A stretch of 48,381 nucleotides of DNA from an uncultured Sutterella sp. (lineage in GTDB: Bacteria > Pseudomonadota > Gammaproteobacteria > Burkholderiales > Burkholderiaceae_F): NCBI GenBank assembly GCA_905212345.1, contig CAJMEC010000010.1, positions 1-48,381 on the forward strand, read 5' to 3'. The notes below the pieces were generated by a model that was given only the letters and a program-made list of their open reading frames with translations, was not told the DNA's origin and ran no database searches. This document shows positions 8,252-15,964 of the stretch, one piece after another (position 1 is the first letter of the stretch; every line of letters starts with the position of its first letter). The position numbers and the translations under genes are program-made.

Positions 8252-9370
8252 ATGACTATTCAAGATCCGAATACTTACAAATTACTCACCCCCGGCCCTC
8301 TCACCTCCTCATTGACAGTGCGTGAGGAAATGCTTGTCGACCGATGCACATGGGATAAAGACTACAAGGAAATGACCCAGGAAGTGCGTCGCTCATTGCT
8401 TGAATTGGCTCACGCCGATCCTAATGAATATACAACTGTTTTGATGCAAGGCAGCGGCACATTTGGTGTTGAATCCGTGCTCTCGTCCATCCCTGGAGCG
8501 GATGATTGTGTTTTGGTTCTTGTCAATGGCGCCTACACCGAACGCATGTGCCAAATCCTTACCTACCACCACATCCATTTCAAACGGTTGGATTTTGCTT
8601 GGGACAGTATTCCGGATGCTAAAAAAGTTGACGAATTTTTAGCGAATAATCCTGATGTGACGATGGTTGCCATGGTGCACAGCGAAACCACAACCGGCAT
8701 TTTAAATGACATCGCTGCTGTGGGTTCAGTTGTAAAGGCGGCCGGTAAAACCTTTGTTGTTGATGCCATGAGTTCCTTTGGCGGCGTGGATATCAACGTG
8801 CCCGAAGTCGGCATTGACTTCCTTATTTCTTCGGCTAATAAATGCATTCAAGGCGTTCCCGGTTTCTCGTTTATTATCGCCAATATAGAAAAACTACAAG
8901 CCAGTAAAGGCAATGCCCGTTCTTTGTCTTTGGATCTTTACGATCAATGGCGCGTTATGGAAAAAGACGGTGGAAAATGGCGTTTCACCTCTCCGACTCA
9001 CGTCGTTGCCGCATTTCATCGCGCAATCGCAGAGTTAAAAGCCGAAGGCGGTATTGCCTGCCGTCACACCCGTTACGCGCAATGCAACAAGATGCTTCGT
9101 GACGGAATGAAAGAACTTGGATTTGATGCCTACATTGATGCCGCTCATCAAGGACCAATCATCACAACGTTCTTCTACCCCACAAATGCCCATTTCACAT
9201 TTGCCGGTATGTACGACTACCTTAAGTCCCATGGTTACGTCATCTATCCGGGAAAACTTACCGAACGTGACACCTTCCGTTTGGGCAACATCGGTGAAAT
9301 TTACGAAGAAGACGTTAAACGTGTTTTAACGATTTTCAAAGCTTATTTAGACGAGGTTAACCATGCCTAA
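8252..9370 (+). CDS. phnW: 2-aminoethylphosphonate-pyruvate transaminase
   Basis: PhnW is a PLP enzyme that moves the amino group of 2-aminoethylphosphonate to pyruvate, giving phosphonoacetaldehyde and alanine. The 372-residue protein opens with the family pattern LLTPGPLTSS and has the PLP lysine at about residue 197 in SSANKCIQG, followed by VPGFSF. HSETTTGILND and the C-terminal YPGKL and RLGNIGEI are also typical. I took the ATG at 8252; a longer reading from 8192 would translate the hairpin between the genes and has no family counterpart. The ribosome site is weak (GGGAAA). Its end overlaps phnX by 8 bases, which suggests translational coupling. Confidence 0.95.
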   Translation: MTIQDPNTYKLLTPGPLTSSLTVREEMLVDRCTWDKDYKEMTQEVRRSLLELAHADPNEYTTVLMQGSGTFGVESVLSSIPGADDCVLVLVNGAYTERMCQILTYHHIHFKRLDFAWDSIPDAKKVDEFLANNPDVTMVAMVHSETTTGILNDIAAVGSVVKAAGKTFVVDAMSSFGGVDINVPEVGIDFLISSANKCIQGVPGFSFIIANIEKLQASKGNARSLSLDLYDQWRVMEKDGGKWRFTSPTHVVAAFHRAIAELKAEGGIACRHTRYAQCNKMLRDGMKELGFDAYIDAAHQGPIITTFFYPTNAHFTFAGMYDYLKSHGYVIYPGKLTERDTFRLGNIGEIYEEDVKRVLTIFKAYLDEVNHA

Positions 9371-10157
9371 TATTCAAGCTGTGATTTTTGACTGGGCCGG
9401 CACGACAGTTGATTTCGGCTCAACAAGTCCTGTCAGCGCCTTCATGGAAGCTTTTCGCCGTGCGGGCATTGAAGTCACCGATGAAGAAACTCGCGCACCG
9501 ATGGGTCTTTTAAAGCGTGACCACATTCGCACGATGCTGCGTATGCCCCGCCTTGAAAAAGCTTGGGAAGAACGCTACAAGCGCACTCCCGATTCCGATG
9601 ACGTTGAAGCCCTTTATGCTGACTTTGAGCCGGCGTTGATGGCCGTGTTGCCTCAGCATTGTGACATTAAGCCTTATGTCTTGGACACTGTTGCCGCTTT
9701 GCGTCAAAAGGGCATCAAGATTGGTTCGACCACCGGTTTTACCGCTTCCATGATGGAAGTTGTCGCTCGTGAAGCATCGAAGGCCGGCTACAACCCTGAT
9801 ATGCTTGTAACCGCAGATGACACCGGCGGTTTTGGCCGGCCTTGGCCTTACATGGTATTTGAAAATATGAAGCGCCTCGGGCTTCAAGACGTTCGTCGCA
9901 TTGTTAAAGTCGGTGATACTGTATCTGACATGCGCGAAGGTAAAAATGCCGGGTTAATTGCCGTTGGCGTCACGGAAGGCAGTTCTATCATTGGCTTAGA
10001 CAAGGCCTCCTGGGATAAATTGCCCTCTCTGGAACAATTTGCCCTTCGTAAAAAAGCTCGTGAAATGTTCTTTGCCAACGGTGCTGATTTTGTTATTGAC
10101 ACCATGGAAGAACTGCCCAAATTAATTGAAGCCATTGAAAATGGCGAGAAAGCCTAA
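9363..10157 (+). CDS. phnX: Phosphonoacetaldehyde hydrolase (phosphonatase)
   Basis: PhnX cleaves the carbon-phosphorus bond of phosphonoacetaldehyde to acetaldehyde and phosphate. The 264-residue protein is a HAD-superfamily enzyme: the nucleophile is Asp10 in IFDWAGTT, the Schiff-base lysine is Lys51 in MGLLKRDH in the cap domain, and the late acidic motif is VGDTVSDMREG. The ATG lies inside the end of phnW with GAGG just upstream, so the two are co-translated. Together they form the complete two-step phosphonatase route. The gene converges on a ferredoxin gene across a bidirectional-looking hairpin. No phosphonate regulator is encoded next to it. Confidence 0.96.
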   Translation: MPNIQAVIFDWAGTTVDFGSTSPVSAFMEAFRRAGIEVTDEETRAPMGLLKRDHIRTMLRMPRLEKAWEERYKRTPDSDDVEALYADFEPALMAVLPQHCDIKPYVLDTVAALRQKGIKIGSTTGFTASMMEVVAREASKAGYNPDMLVTADDTGGFGRPWPYMVFENMKRLGLQDVRRIVKVGDTVSDMREGKNAGLIAVGVTEGSSIIGLDKASWDKLPSLEQFALRKKAREMFFANGADFVIDTMEELPKLIEAIENGEKA

Positions 10158-10178
10158 AAAGCTTAAATTCTGAGCTTT
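10156..10178 (-). terminator. Terminator between phnX and the convergent EFR1 gene
   Basis: The stem AAAGCTTA/TGAGCTTT (10158-10165 with 10171-10178, one G-T pair) has a 5-base loop and lies directly after the minus-strand stop codon. Read on the minus strand it runs into five T. On the plus strand it may weakly end phnX transcripts too. Confidence 0.6.
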
Positions 10179-10179
10179 G

Positions 10180-10935
10180 TTAGAAGAAAAACTCGTTCTC
10201 ACGCGTTAATGTCGCAACAGGAGCGAGTTTTTTTTCAATGGCCTGTTGTGCGGCAGGCGGTAAACTTCTTGCTCCTTGCGGGCACATTACTACACACCTC
10301 ATACACAAAATACATTTAGATGGATCAGTTTTCTTGGGATCAGTAATCCAAATAGCCATTGTCGGACATCGCTGAATACACATGCCGCATCGAACACACT
10401 TACCACTGACTACGGGAGTAACCGGCATTTTGCTCCAAGCTCGATAGGGGCGGTTGCCCGGCACTTCAACCGGAACAGCGTGCATATCATCGTATTTTTG
10501 TAGCGCGAAACGAGCAAAAACCGAAAGATTTTGGAAATCAATTTCTGTCGGTCGATTGGCTGCCACAGTAGGCACCATCGAATGCTGCGTTACAACGGCG
10601 GCACTGGCAATTGGAATGCCGCCTCTGACTAGAATCGTGTCATTTAATTCCAATAAGGCATCTTCATATGCTCTATTGCCATAAGTTACAAGCGTAATCA
10701 CGCGAGTTGACTCAAATGTTACTTTCCGAAGCCGCTCAACCACAACCCCCGGTATCCGACCTCCATAAACGGGACAAGCAATAATTACCCGCTCATCTTT
10801 TCCGAAGGTGCACTCCTTTAAGAACGGATCGGACAAATCTACCGTCCTATCTACTCCTCCCATCTGCTCAGCAACGTGACGGATAACCTTTAACGTGTGA
10901 CCAGCCGCACTAAAAAATACAATCGAAAAACGCAT
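10180..10935 (-). CDS. EFR1-family flavodoxin-like/ferredoxin fusion protein
   Basis: This 251-residue cytosolic electron carrier has a flavodoxin-like N-terminal half (FFSAAGHTLK, IIACPVYGGRIP, TLVTYGNRAYED) and a C-terminal di-cluster ferredoxin. The two 4Fe-4S motifs are CVRCGMCIQRCP and CILCMRCVVMCP. I place the start at the second ATG (10935), because GAGGTG lies just before it; the upstream ATG at 10947 would include that ribosome site. The gene lies downstream of an exported flavodoxin on the same strand, 72 bases away. The reaction it serves is unknown; EFR1 proteins are annotated by architecture only. Confidence 0.85.
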   Translation of the reverse strand: MRFSIVFFSAAGHTLKVIRHVAEQMGGVDRTVDLSDPFLKECTFGKDERVIIACPVYGGRIPGVVVERLRKVTFESTRVITLVTYGNRAYEDALLELNDTILVRGGIPIASAAVVTQHSMVPTVAANRPTEIDFQNLSVFARFALQKYDDMHAVPVEVPGNRPYRAWSKMPVTPVVSGKCVRCGMCIQRCPTMAIWITDPKKTDPSKCILCMRCVVMCPQGARSLPPAAQQAIEKKLAPVATLTRENEFFF

Positions 10936-11007
10936 GGGGCACCTCATTTTTTCTTTTCATCATAGCGCAAAAAAACGCATCTACAAGTTGCCCCCAACAC
11001 ATAAATA

Positions 11008-11580
11008 TCACGGATTTGCCTCTTTTAGCCAACGAAGGATCTGTTCATCTAAATCACTATCTCCATTTCCGTAAACCGTCAAACTTTGCGTTACTGTCGA
11101 TTTCGGACACATTTGAATAAAATCATTCCTCGTTTGCATAAGACCACCACCCCCGTGGGTATTAAAAGGCATGATGACTTTCCCGGAAAGATCGGTTTGA
11201 CTTAACCACGAATCTATGGGGCGAGCGACGTGATGCCACCATGTTGGCGTGCCTATGATGAGAATATCGAAATCATTCAAATTAATGGACGGTGCATGAA
11301 TTGGCGGTAAGTACCCTTTTTGCATTTCCTCGGGCACTTGATTTGTTGTCGGGCGATAGGCGCTTGGATAAGGCGTTTGAGGAATAATTTCAAAGACTGG
11401 GGCCGCTGTCAAAGCCGAGAGGCGAGAAGCCACTGTTCGGGTATTTCCGCTATGGCTATAGTAGACAATAGCGGTTCGTTTCATCGGGAATTGAACGGCA
11501 CCTTTGGCTAGGCTTGAATAAGTTCCAACAAGTGTTGAGAGTCCAACAACAGCTTTCAGAAATTCTCTTTTCGATAACAT
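11008..11580 (-). CDS. Exported flavodoxin-family protein
   Basis: This 190-residue protein has an N-terminal export-type segment (residues 1 to about 27, starting SKREFLK, then hydrophobic VVGLSTLVGTYSS) followed by a flavodoxin fold. The FMN phosphate loop YYSHSGNTRTVA sits at about residues 40-51, with IIGTPTWWHHVARP and THGGGGLMQT further on. The leader resembles a Tat signal but lacks a twin arginine (Lys-Arg instead). GGGAGG lies 8 bases before the ATG. Relatives are annotated as flavodoxin or NADPH-dependent FMN reductase. A periplasmic or lipid-side redox role is inferred from the leader only. Confidence 0.8.
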   Translation of the reverse strand: MLSKREFLKAVVGLSTLVGTYSSLAKGAVQFPMKRTAIVYYSHSGNTRTVASRLSALTAAPVFEIIPQTPYPSAYRPTTNQVPEEMQKGYLPPIHAPSINLNDFDILIIGTPTWWHHVARPIDSWLSQTDLSGKVIMPFNTHGGGGLMQTRNDFIQMCPKSTVTQSLTVYGNGDSDLDEQILRWLKEANP

Positions 11581-11684
11581 ACCTATTACCTCCCACAGTT
11601 TTGCTTTTAATTTACTGGGAGAAGCAACGCTAAATTGACCTAAAAATACCGAATTATTGTTTATTTAAAGCAAGTTATAGAAAA

Positions 11685-12117
11685 TTAGACGTGAAAGCGA
11701 TTATTTTCCTTCTTAGAAGGCAAGAGCATTACAAAAATACCCAACACAACTAAAGCATCGACAATCCAGGTCTGTATCTCAAGACCTGCCAATAAAGGAG
11801 GAAGGAAATAACAGAGACACCGCCATCCACTCAAACCGATATCCATGCAATCGTCTGACCGTCAGGGCCATTCCAGGCACAAGAGAGCAAAGTGCAAAAA
11901 CAGAACCCGAGGAAATCGTTAGAAAAATCGGCCACGTTGTGACTTCATCGTCTGGCACAACAAGCAAATTACAGACCACGCCCAAAACAATAAAAACGCA
12001 ATAGGCAATAATCTGAAACAGAACCATGCCAAGCCATTCCTTTCTGTCTGAACAGCTTTTGAAATCAGCGTATCGCTCACGTCGGTACGCTTGAGTGAGC
12101 CACTGAATAAGTGACAA
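11685..12117 (-). pseudogene. DUF805 membrane protein gene, frameshifted
   Basis: The intact frame from the TTG at 12117 gives 112 residues and ends abruptly at 11779. DUF805 proteins have a conserved RRLHDIG-x-SGW motif; here the frame reads RRLHG and then loses similarity. Removing one base of the CC at 11843-11844 restores RRLHDIGLSGW and a further hydrophobic segment (LVVLGIFVMLLP), ending at a stop at 11685-11687 for a product of about 143 residues. So this is a DUF805 gene carrying a one-base insertion, or a sequencing error. AAGGA lies 10 bases before the TTG. It follows the antiporter gene by 72 bases on the same strand. The function of the family is unknown. Confidence 0.8.
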
Positions 12118-12189
12118 TCCGTGTTCCTTTTTTCAGTTTATCCAGGATATGAAAACTTAAATATCTCTTTTTTATCAGTTTACTTTTCT

Positions 12190-13875
12190 TTAAACCAAAG
12201 AAACGTACGACCACATCGCAACTAAAATAATTTGACCGGTAACAACACGCAAGAACATCGCCAGAGGATATACCGTGGAATAAGCAACAGCCGTTGCACT
12301 TTTTTCAGAAAGCGAGGCCGCATAGGCCAAAATCGGCGAATTCGTACAAGCGCCAATCAATAACCCCAAAATAGTGTGGTAGTTCATTTTGAGGAAAAGA
12401 CGGGAAATAACACCTACCAAAATTTGCGGCACAAACGTAATAATAAAACCGATGCCAACATACAAAAGACCGTTACCGGCAACGAGGCTATCGACAAAAG
12501 TGCCGCCTGCCGTCAAACCAACGCTAGCCAAAAAGAGCGAAATACCAATCTCTCTGACGGCCAAATTAGCCGCATTGGTGGTGTATGTTGCCAAGTGAAG
12601 TGTTGCTCCGAAACGACCCAACAAAATAGAGATCACCAAAGGACCGCCGGCCAAACCTAACTTAATCGGAGTAGGCATTCCGGGGACCATTAATGGAATA
12701 GAACCAACCAAAACACCTAAGGTAATACCCAAGAAAATAGCGGCCAAATTGGGTTGCTCCAACACCTTCGGGTGATTGCCCACAATACCGGCTAAGCGCT
12801 TAATGGCATTAATCGGGCCAACGCATTGCAAGATATCACCAACTTGCAAATGCATCTTGTCGTATGGAAATAGCTCCATACCGGCTCGCCAAACGCGTGT
12901 AATGTGCACGCCATCGGTACTGCTCAACTCCAAGTCGCCAACAGTTCGTCCATTCATTTCATTGCGTGTAACAATAACGCGCTGGCGCTCAATCGGAGAG
13001 TGTTCCGTTGCCAAATCAATACGATTGTCTTCCTGACCAAAAGCCGCAACAATACCCATCTTCTGTTCGGGAGTGGCCACTACTCGAATCGTGTCTCCGT
13101 AATGCAGCACCGTATCGGCGAATGGACTGGTTATCTCGCCTTTGTGCAAAAGGCGAGAACAAATAAAGGGCCTAGGAATACGACGGCGACATTCTCGAAT
13201 GGTTAGTCCGTCAAGCATATGGTTTGTGATGTATATGTGGAAAACCACAGGGGCTTGATTGATTTCTTTTTCTTCATCTTCCCATTGGCGGTCTTCTTGC
13301 TCCAAATCCACTCGGAACATCACTCGTAAAAGAATAGCGACACCGATAATCGTCACTAGGCCTAACGGATAGGCGCAGGCATAAGCAATGGCGATATCTT
13401 CGCCGTGGTATCCCATATCGGCTAAAGCTTCTTTTGTAGCGCCCAAGCCCGGCGTACAAGTAATAGCCCCATAGTGCACACCCAAAATTTGAGCCAGTGA
13501 AACTTGGTCGCTAAATATGAAGTACAAAATAACCGTTAAGGCAATACCCGTGAGAACGGTAAAAAGCATCAATCCATTTAAGACTAGGCCGACACTTTTA
13601 AAGGATGAAAAAAATGACGGTCCCACCTGTAGACCGACAAAGAAAATAAAAACAATCAGACCAAAGTCTCTGGTAAATCCCAAAACATCCGGATTAATCT
13701 TGACGCCGAAGTGCGCGAACAAAAGGCCTACAAACAAGACCCCAATGACGCCCAAAGAAATTCCCTTAACCTTTATTCGCCCTACCGCAAGTCCAATGGT
13801 AATAATAGCGGCATAAATCAGTGCAATATGAGCAATTGAATTTGTATCACTTAGGAGCGAATAGAACCATTCCAT
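12190..13875 (-). CDS. AspT/YidE/YbjL-family antiporter (putative aspartate-alanine exchanger type)
   Basis: This 561-residue inner-membrane transporter of the AAE family has two related membrane halves (about residues 5-175 and 375-560) flanking two cytosolic RCK_C/TrkA_C domains (about 205-370). GLQVGPSFFSSFK and TCTPGLGATKEAL mark the first half; GACTNSPILAYA marks the second. AspT itself exchanges aspartate for alanine, making decarboxylation energy-yielding, but substrates of most members are unknown. A paralogue of the same length lies at 29072-30757 and differs at the motif residues. The leader carries an inverted repeat ACTTAC-N4-GTAAGT at 13930-13945. No decarboxylase gene is in the window. 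Confidence 0.85.
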   Translation of the reverse strand: MEWFYSLLSDTNSIAHIALIYAAIITIGLAVGRIKVKGISLGVIGVLFVGLLFAHFGVKINPDVLGFTRDFGLIVFIFFVGLQVGPSFFSSFKSVGLVLNGLMLFTVLTGIALTVILYFIFSDQVSLAQILGVHYGAITCTPGLGATKEALADMGYHGEDIAIAYACAYPLGLVTIIGVAILLRVMFRVDLEQEDRQWEDEEKEINQAPVVFHIYITNHMLDGLTIRECRRRIPRPFICSRLLHKGEITSPFADTVLHYGDTIRVVATPEQKMGIVAAFGQEDNRIDLATEHSPIERQRVIVTRNEMNGRTVGDLELSSTDGVHITRVWRAGMELFPYDKMHLQVGDILQCVGPINAIKRLAGIVGNHPKVLEQPNLAAIFLGITLGVLVGSIPLMVPGMPTPIKLGLAGGPLVISILLGRFGATLHLATYTTNAANLAVREIGISLFLASVGLTAGGTFVDSLVAGNGLLYVGIGFIITFVPQILVGVISRLFLKMNYHTILGLLIGACTNSPILAYAASLSEKSATAVAYSTVYPLAMFLRVVTGQIILVAMWSYVSLV

Positions 13876-14222
13876 AGTGTTCGTTGCCTTTATTAAAAGA
13901 CCGTATGAACGGGGAAAATAAGCGAAATTACTTACAGGCGTAAGTGTAGGCGTTCAATACAAATTTCTCGATTAATGAATTCCCTTATATGGCAAGCGGA
14001 TTGGTCAAAAAAACTCTGCAATCTCTTAAATAAACCAATCCATTCACCTTAATGTCTTGTTCTTCCGCTCTAGGTACGATTTTTATTAGGAAATGGCTTT
14101 GCGGATGTTCTCGGAGTATCTATCGAAGCAACTTGCACAAAGAACTTTCTCTCACTGAGTCAAGGAAGCCTAATTGGATCAGCCTTGATCACTCATTTTT
14201 GCAAAGCCTCCACACTTTGACT
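13876..14222. other. Intergenic region upstream of the minus-strand antiporter
   Basis: No gene is supported here; a plus-strand open frame running from 14052 into the acetyltransferase gene is its antisense shadow. The part next to the antiporter must hold its promoter. A possible pair is TTGAAC then TAAGTA with 17 bases between, overlapping the inverted repeat at 13930-13945, but the -10 match is poor. Confidence 0.35.
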
Positions 14223-14672
14223 TTATGGTTTTCTCATAAACAAAATGGGGAAAGGTCCCCCTTGTTCATCTATCGCCGATCGATCGTAAACTTCAAATCC
14301 CATGCGCTCATAAAATCCTATTGCCTGCTGATTTTGCTCGTTAACCACCACATCGGTAATTGGATAAAGGGACATGGTCTCTTGTATCAATTTCTTGCCA
14401 AGACCGTGTCCGCGATACTGAGTAGCAATAAAAAGCATTTCAATCTTTTGACCGGAAATTCCAAGAAAACCGTGTATTGAACCCGTATTTTCTCGCGCGA
14501 CAAATAAATGTGGAACTGCCTTTATGGCATGGGGAACATAGAGTTTGATTGTTTCAATATCTGCATGTGTTAAGAAAGAATGAGTAGCCCGCACAGAATC
14601 TTCCCAAATATTCACTAATTCACTCACCAGTGCATCTGTTCTTTGGTTGTTTTTTAATTCGCAAATGATCAT
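14223..14672 (-). CDS. GNAT-family N-acetyltransferase (YjaB-like)
   Basis: This 149-residue acetyltransferase would transfer an acetyl group from acetyl-CoA to an amine. The acetyl-CoA pyrophosphate loop is QYRGHGLGKKL (about residues 89-99), preceded by the beta-strand IEMLFI and followed by VNEQNQQAIGFYERMGF, which is typical of motif B. The N-terminal TDALVSELVNIWEDSVRATH resembles E. coli YjaB-type proteins. The start ATG lies only 9 bases beyond the T-run of the tRNA terminator, and its ribosome site is weak (GAAG). The substrate cannot be predicted. Confidence 0.8.
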   Translation of the reverse strand: MIICELKNNQRTDALVSELVNIWEDSVRATHSFLTHADIETIKLYVPHAIKAVPHLFVARENTGSIHGFLGISGQKIEMLFIATQYRGHGLGKKLIQETMSLYPITDVVVNEQNQQAIGFYERMGFEVYDRSAIDEQGGPFPILFMRKP

Positions 14673-14681
14673 TCTTCAATT

Positions 14682-14716
14682 AAAAAAAATTCCGCATCAG
14701 TCTTAACTGTGCGGAA
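14682..14716 (-). terminator. Terminator of the sspB-tRNA-Thr transcript
   Basis: Stem TTCCGCA/TGCGGAA (14690-14696 with 14710-14716) continues inward as CAGT/ACTG across a one-base bulge with a TAAG loop. On the minus strand it is followed by eight T. It lies 7 bases after the tRNA 3' end. Confidence 0.85.
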
Positions 14717-14723
14717 AGTTGCT

Positions 14724-14799
14724 TGGTGCCCGTTGACTGACTCGAACAGACGACCTACCGCTTACAAGGCGGTTGCTCTACCAACTGAGCTAAACGGGC
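14724..14799 (-). tRNA. tRNA-Thr (anticodon TGT)
   Basis: The 76 bases include an encoded CCA. The acceptor stem is GCCCGTT/AACGGGC and the D-stem GCTC/GAGC. The anticodon stem is ACCGC/GCGGT with loop CTTGTAA, giving anticodon TGT for ACA codons, and the T-loop is TTCGAGT. The first two acceptor pairs (G-C, C-G) and G35/U36 suit threonyl-tRNA synthetase. One oddity: the T-stem GTCTG/CAGTC has a U-U mismatch at its second pair. It lies 13 bases downstream of sspB on the same strand and is followed by a strong terminator. Confidence 0.93.
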
Positions 14800-14812
14800 A
14801 TCAAAGAAGCGT

Positions 14813-15193
14813 TTATTTTACACGAGAAAAAACCGGTTTGGGAGGGGTTGGTTTAATTTCTTCATCTTCGGGCTCATCGCTGTTAGGACTGAACATCATT
14901 CCTTTATTCGGTTCTTCTTGCGGGAACATTCCGGCAATGTTGCGATAAGGAACCCGACACCGCAGCGCCTTCTCTCCAAAACGGGCTTCAAAACTAATTT
15001 CTCGATCGTCAAATGTTAAGTTATGAGTAGCCTCAGAGGATATGTCGAAAATAATTTGTCCATCTTCAACAAACTCCTGAGGCACTACGCAATTATCATC
15101 GACCCGCACGAGAACATAGGGTGTCAGCCCCACGTCCGTGCACCAATTCCAAATGGCTTGAACCAAATAGGACTTAATGGATGGTCTTGACAT
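14813..15193 (-). CDS. sspB: ClpXP specificity-enhancing factor SspB
   Basis: SspB delivers ssrA-tagged, stalled-translation products to the ClpXP protease. The 126-residue protein has the folded peptide-binding part at about residues 3-100 (SYLVQAIWNWC, TPYVLVRVD, FEARFGEKAL, VPYRNIAGMF). A flexible acidic linker follows (SDEPEDEEIKP), and the C-terminal ClpX-tethering tail is PKPVFSRVK, close to the known ClpX-binding end of SspB. It lies 20 bases after sspA, as in other proteobacteria, and upstream of tRNA-Thr. Confidence 0.93.
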   Translation of the reverse strand: MSRPSIKSYLVQAIWNWCTDVGLTPYVLVRVDDNCVVPQEFVEDGQIIFDISSEATHNLTFDDREISFEARFGEKALRCRVPYRNIAGMFPQEEPNKGMMFSPNSDEPEDEEIKPTPPKPVFSRVK

Positions 15194-15213
15194 AATCGAA
15201 AACCTTTCTTTGT

Positions 15214-15816
15214 TTAGCGTCGCATCACTTTTTCTGACGGCGTCATAGAATCAATAAAAGACTGACGCGAGAAAAGTCGCTCTGCGTACTTATGCAACGG
15301 AGCGGCAGACTTGGGCAACTCAATACCGTAAACCCCCAAACGCCACAACAGCGGAGCCATCACGACATCCAACATCGTGAAATCTTCACCGAAAATGTAT
15401 TTATTCTTGGTGAAAATCGGAGCCATCGCTGTCAACTGATCTCGAATATTTGTACGTGCGACCTCCTTGGCAGCCTCATCAGTCTGACGGGATTCAAGTG
15501 TCTTCACATGAGTAAATAACTCACGTTCAAAATTAAACATGAACAGACGCACACGAGCACGCAATACGGGCTCAGCTGGCATTAATTGAGGGTGGGGGAA
15601 ACGTTCATCCAAATATTCACAGATGATATTTGCTTCGTAGAGGAAAAATTCACGTTCGACCAAAACCGGTACTTCACCGTAAGGATTCATCGTGAGGATA
15701 TCGGCCGGAATGTTATTAACGTCAACATCACGAACTTCAAAATCCATTCCCTTTTCATATAAAAGGAAACGGCAACGGTGAGAAAACGGGCATGTCGTAC
15801 CGGAATACAAAATCAT
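15214..15816 (-). CDS. sspA: Stringent starvation protein A (glutathione-S-transferase-like)
   Basis: SspA binds RNA polymerase and alters transcription under starvation and acid stress; it has a GST fold but usually no GST activity. The 200-residue protein has the thioredoxin-like half from LYSGTTCPFSHRCR with VPVLVERE and the helical half with LDVVMAPLLWRLGVYGIELP. I set the start at 15816 because AGGAG lies 6 bases upstream; a 7-codon longer reading includes that site. It is co-directional with sspB. The cytochrome bc1 genes that commonly precede sspA in Burkholderiales are missing. Confidence 0.93.
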   Translation of the reverse strand: MILYSGTTCPFSHRCRFLLYEKGMDFEVRDVDVNNIPADILTMNPYGEVPVLVEREFFLYEANIICEYLDERFPHPQLMPAEPVLRARVRLFMFNFERELFTHVKTLESRQTDEAAKEVARTNIRDQLTAMAPIFTKNKYIFGEDFTMLDVVMAPLLWRLGVYGIELPKSAAPLHKYAERLFSRQSFIDSMTPSEKVMRR

Positions 15817-15964
15817 CACTAACTCCTTGGTGTGCAAAAAACTTAATCACAACAAATCGATAATCTGTGCTCCAAACACAAAAAAAGCACACCGCCTTTT
15901 AATTTTAAAAGGTTCAGCGAAAAAACGCCATCAAAAAACAACTTTTTACTTAAAAATCAATTAA

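Noticed and set aside
14052..14480. 142-codon plus-strand open frame
   Set aside because: Its second half is antisense to the acetyltransferase gene and the first half has no recognisable content.
15880..15912. Palindrome CCTTTTAA/TTAAAAGG after the Nif3-like gene
   Set aside because: The T-run on the minus strand is 8-9 bases away from the stem, so it is not a clear intrinsic terminator.
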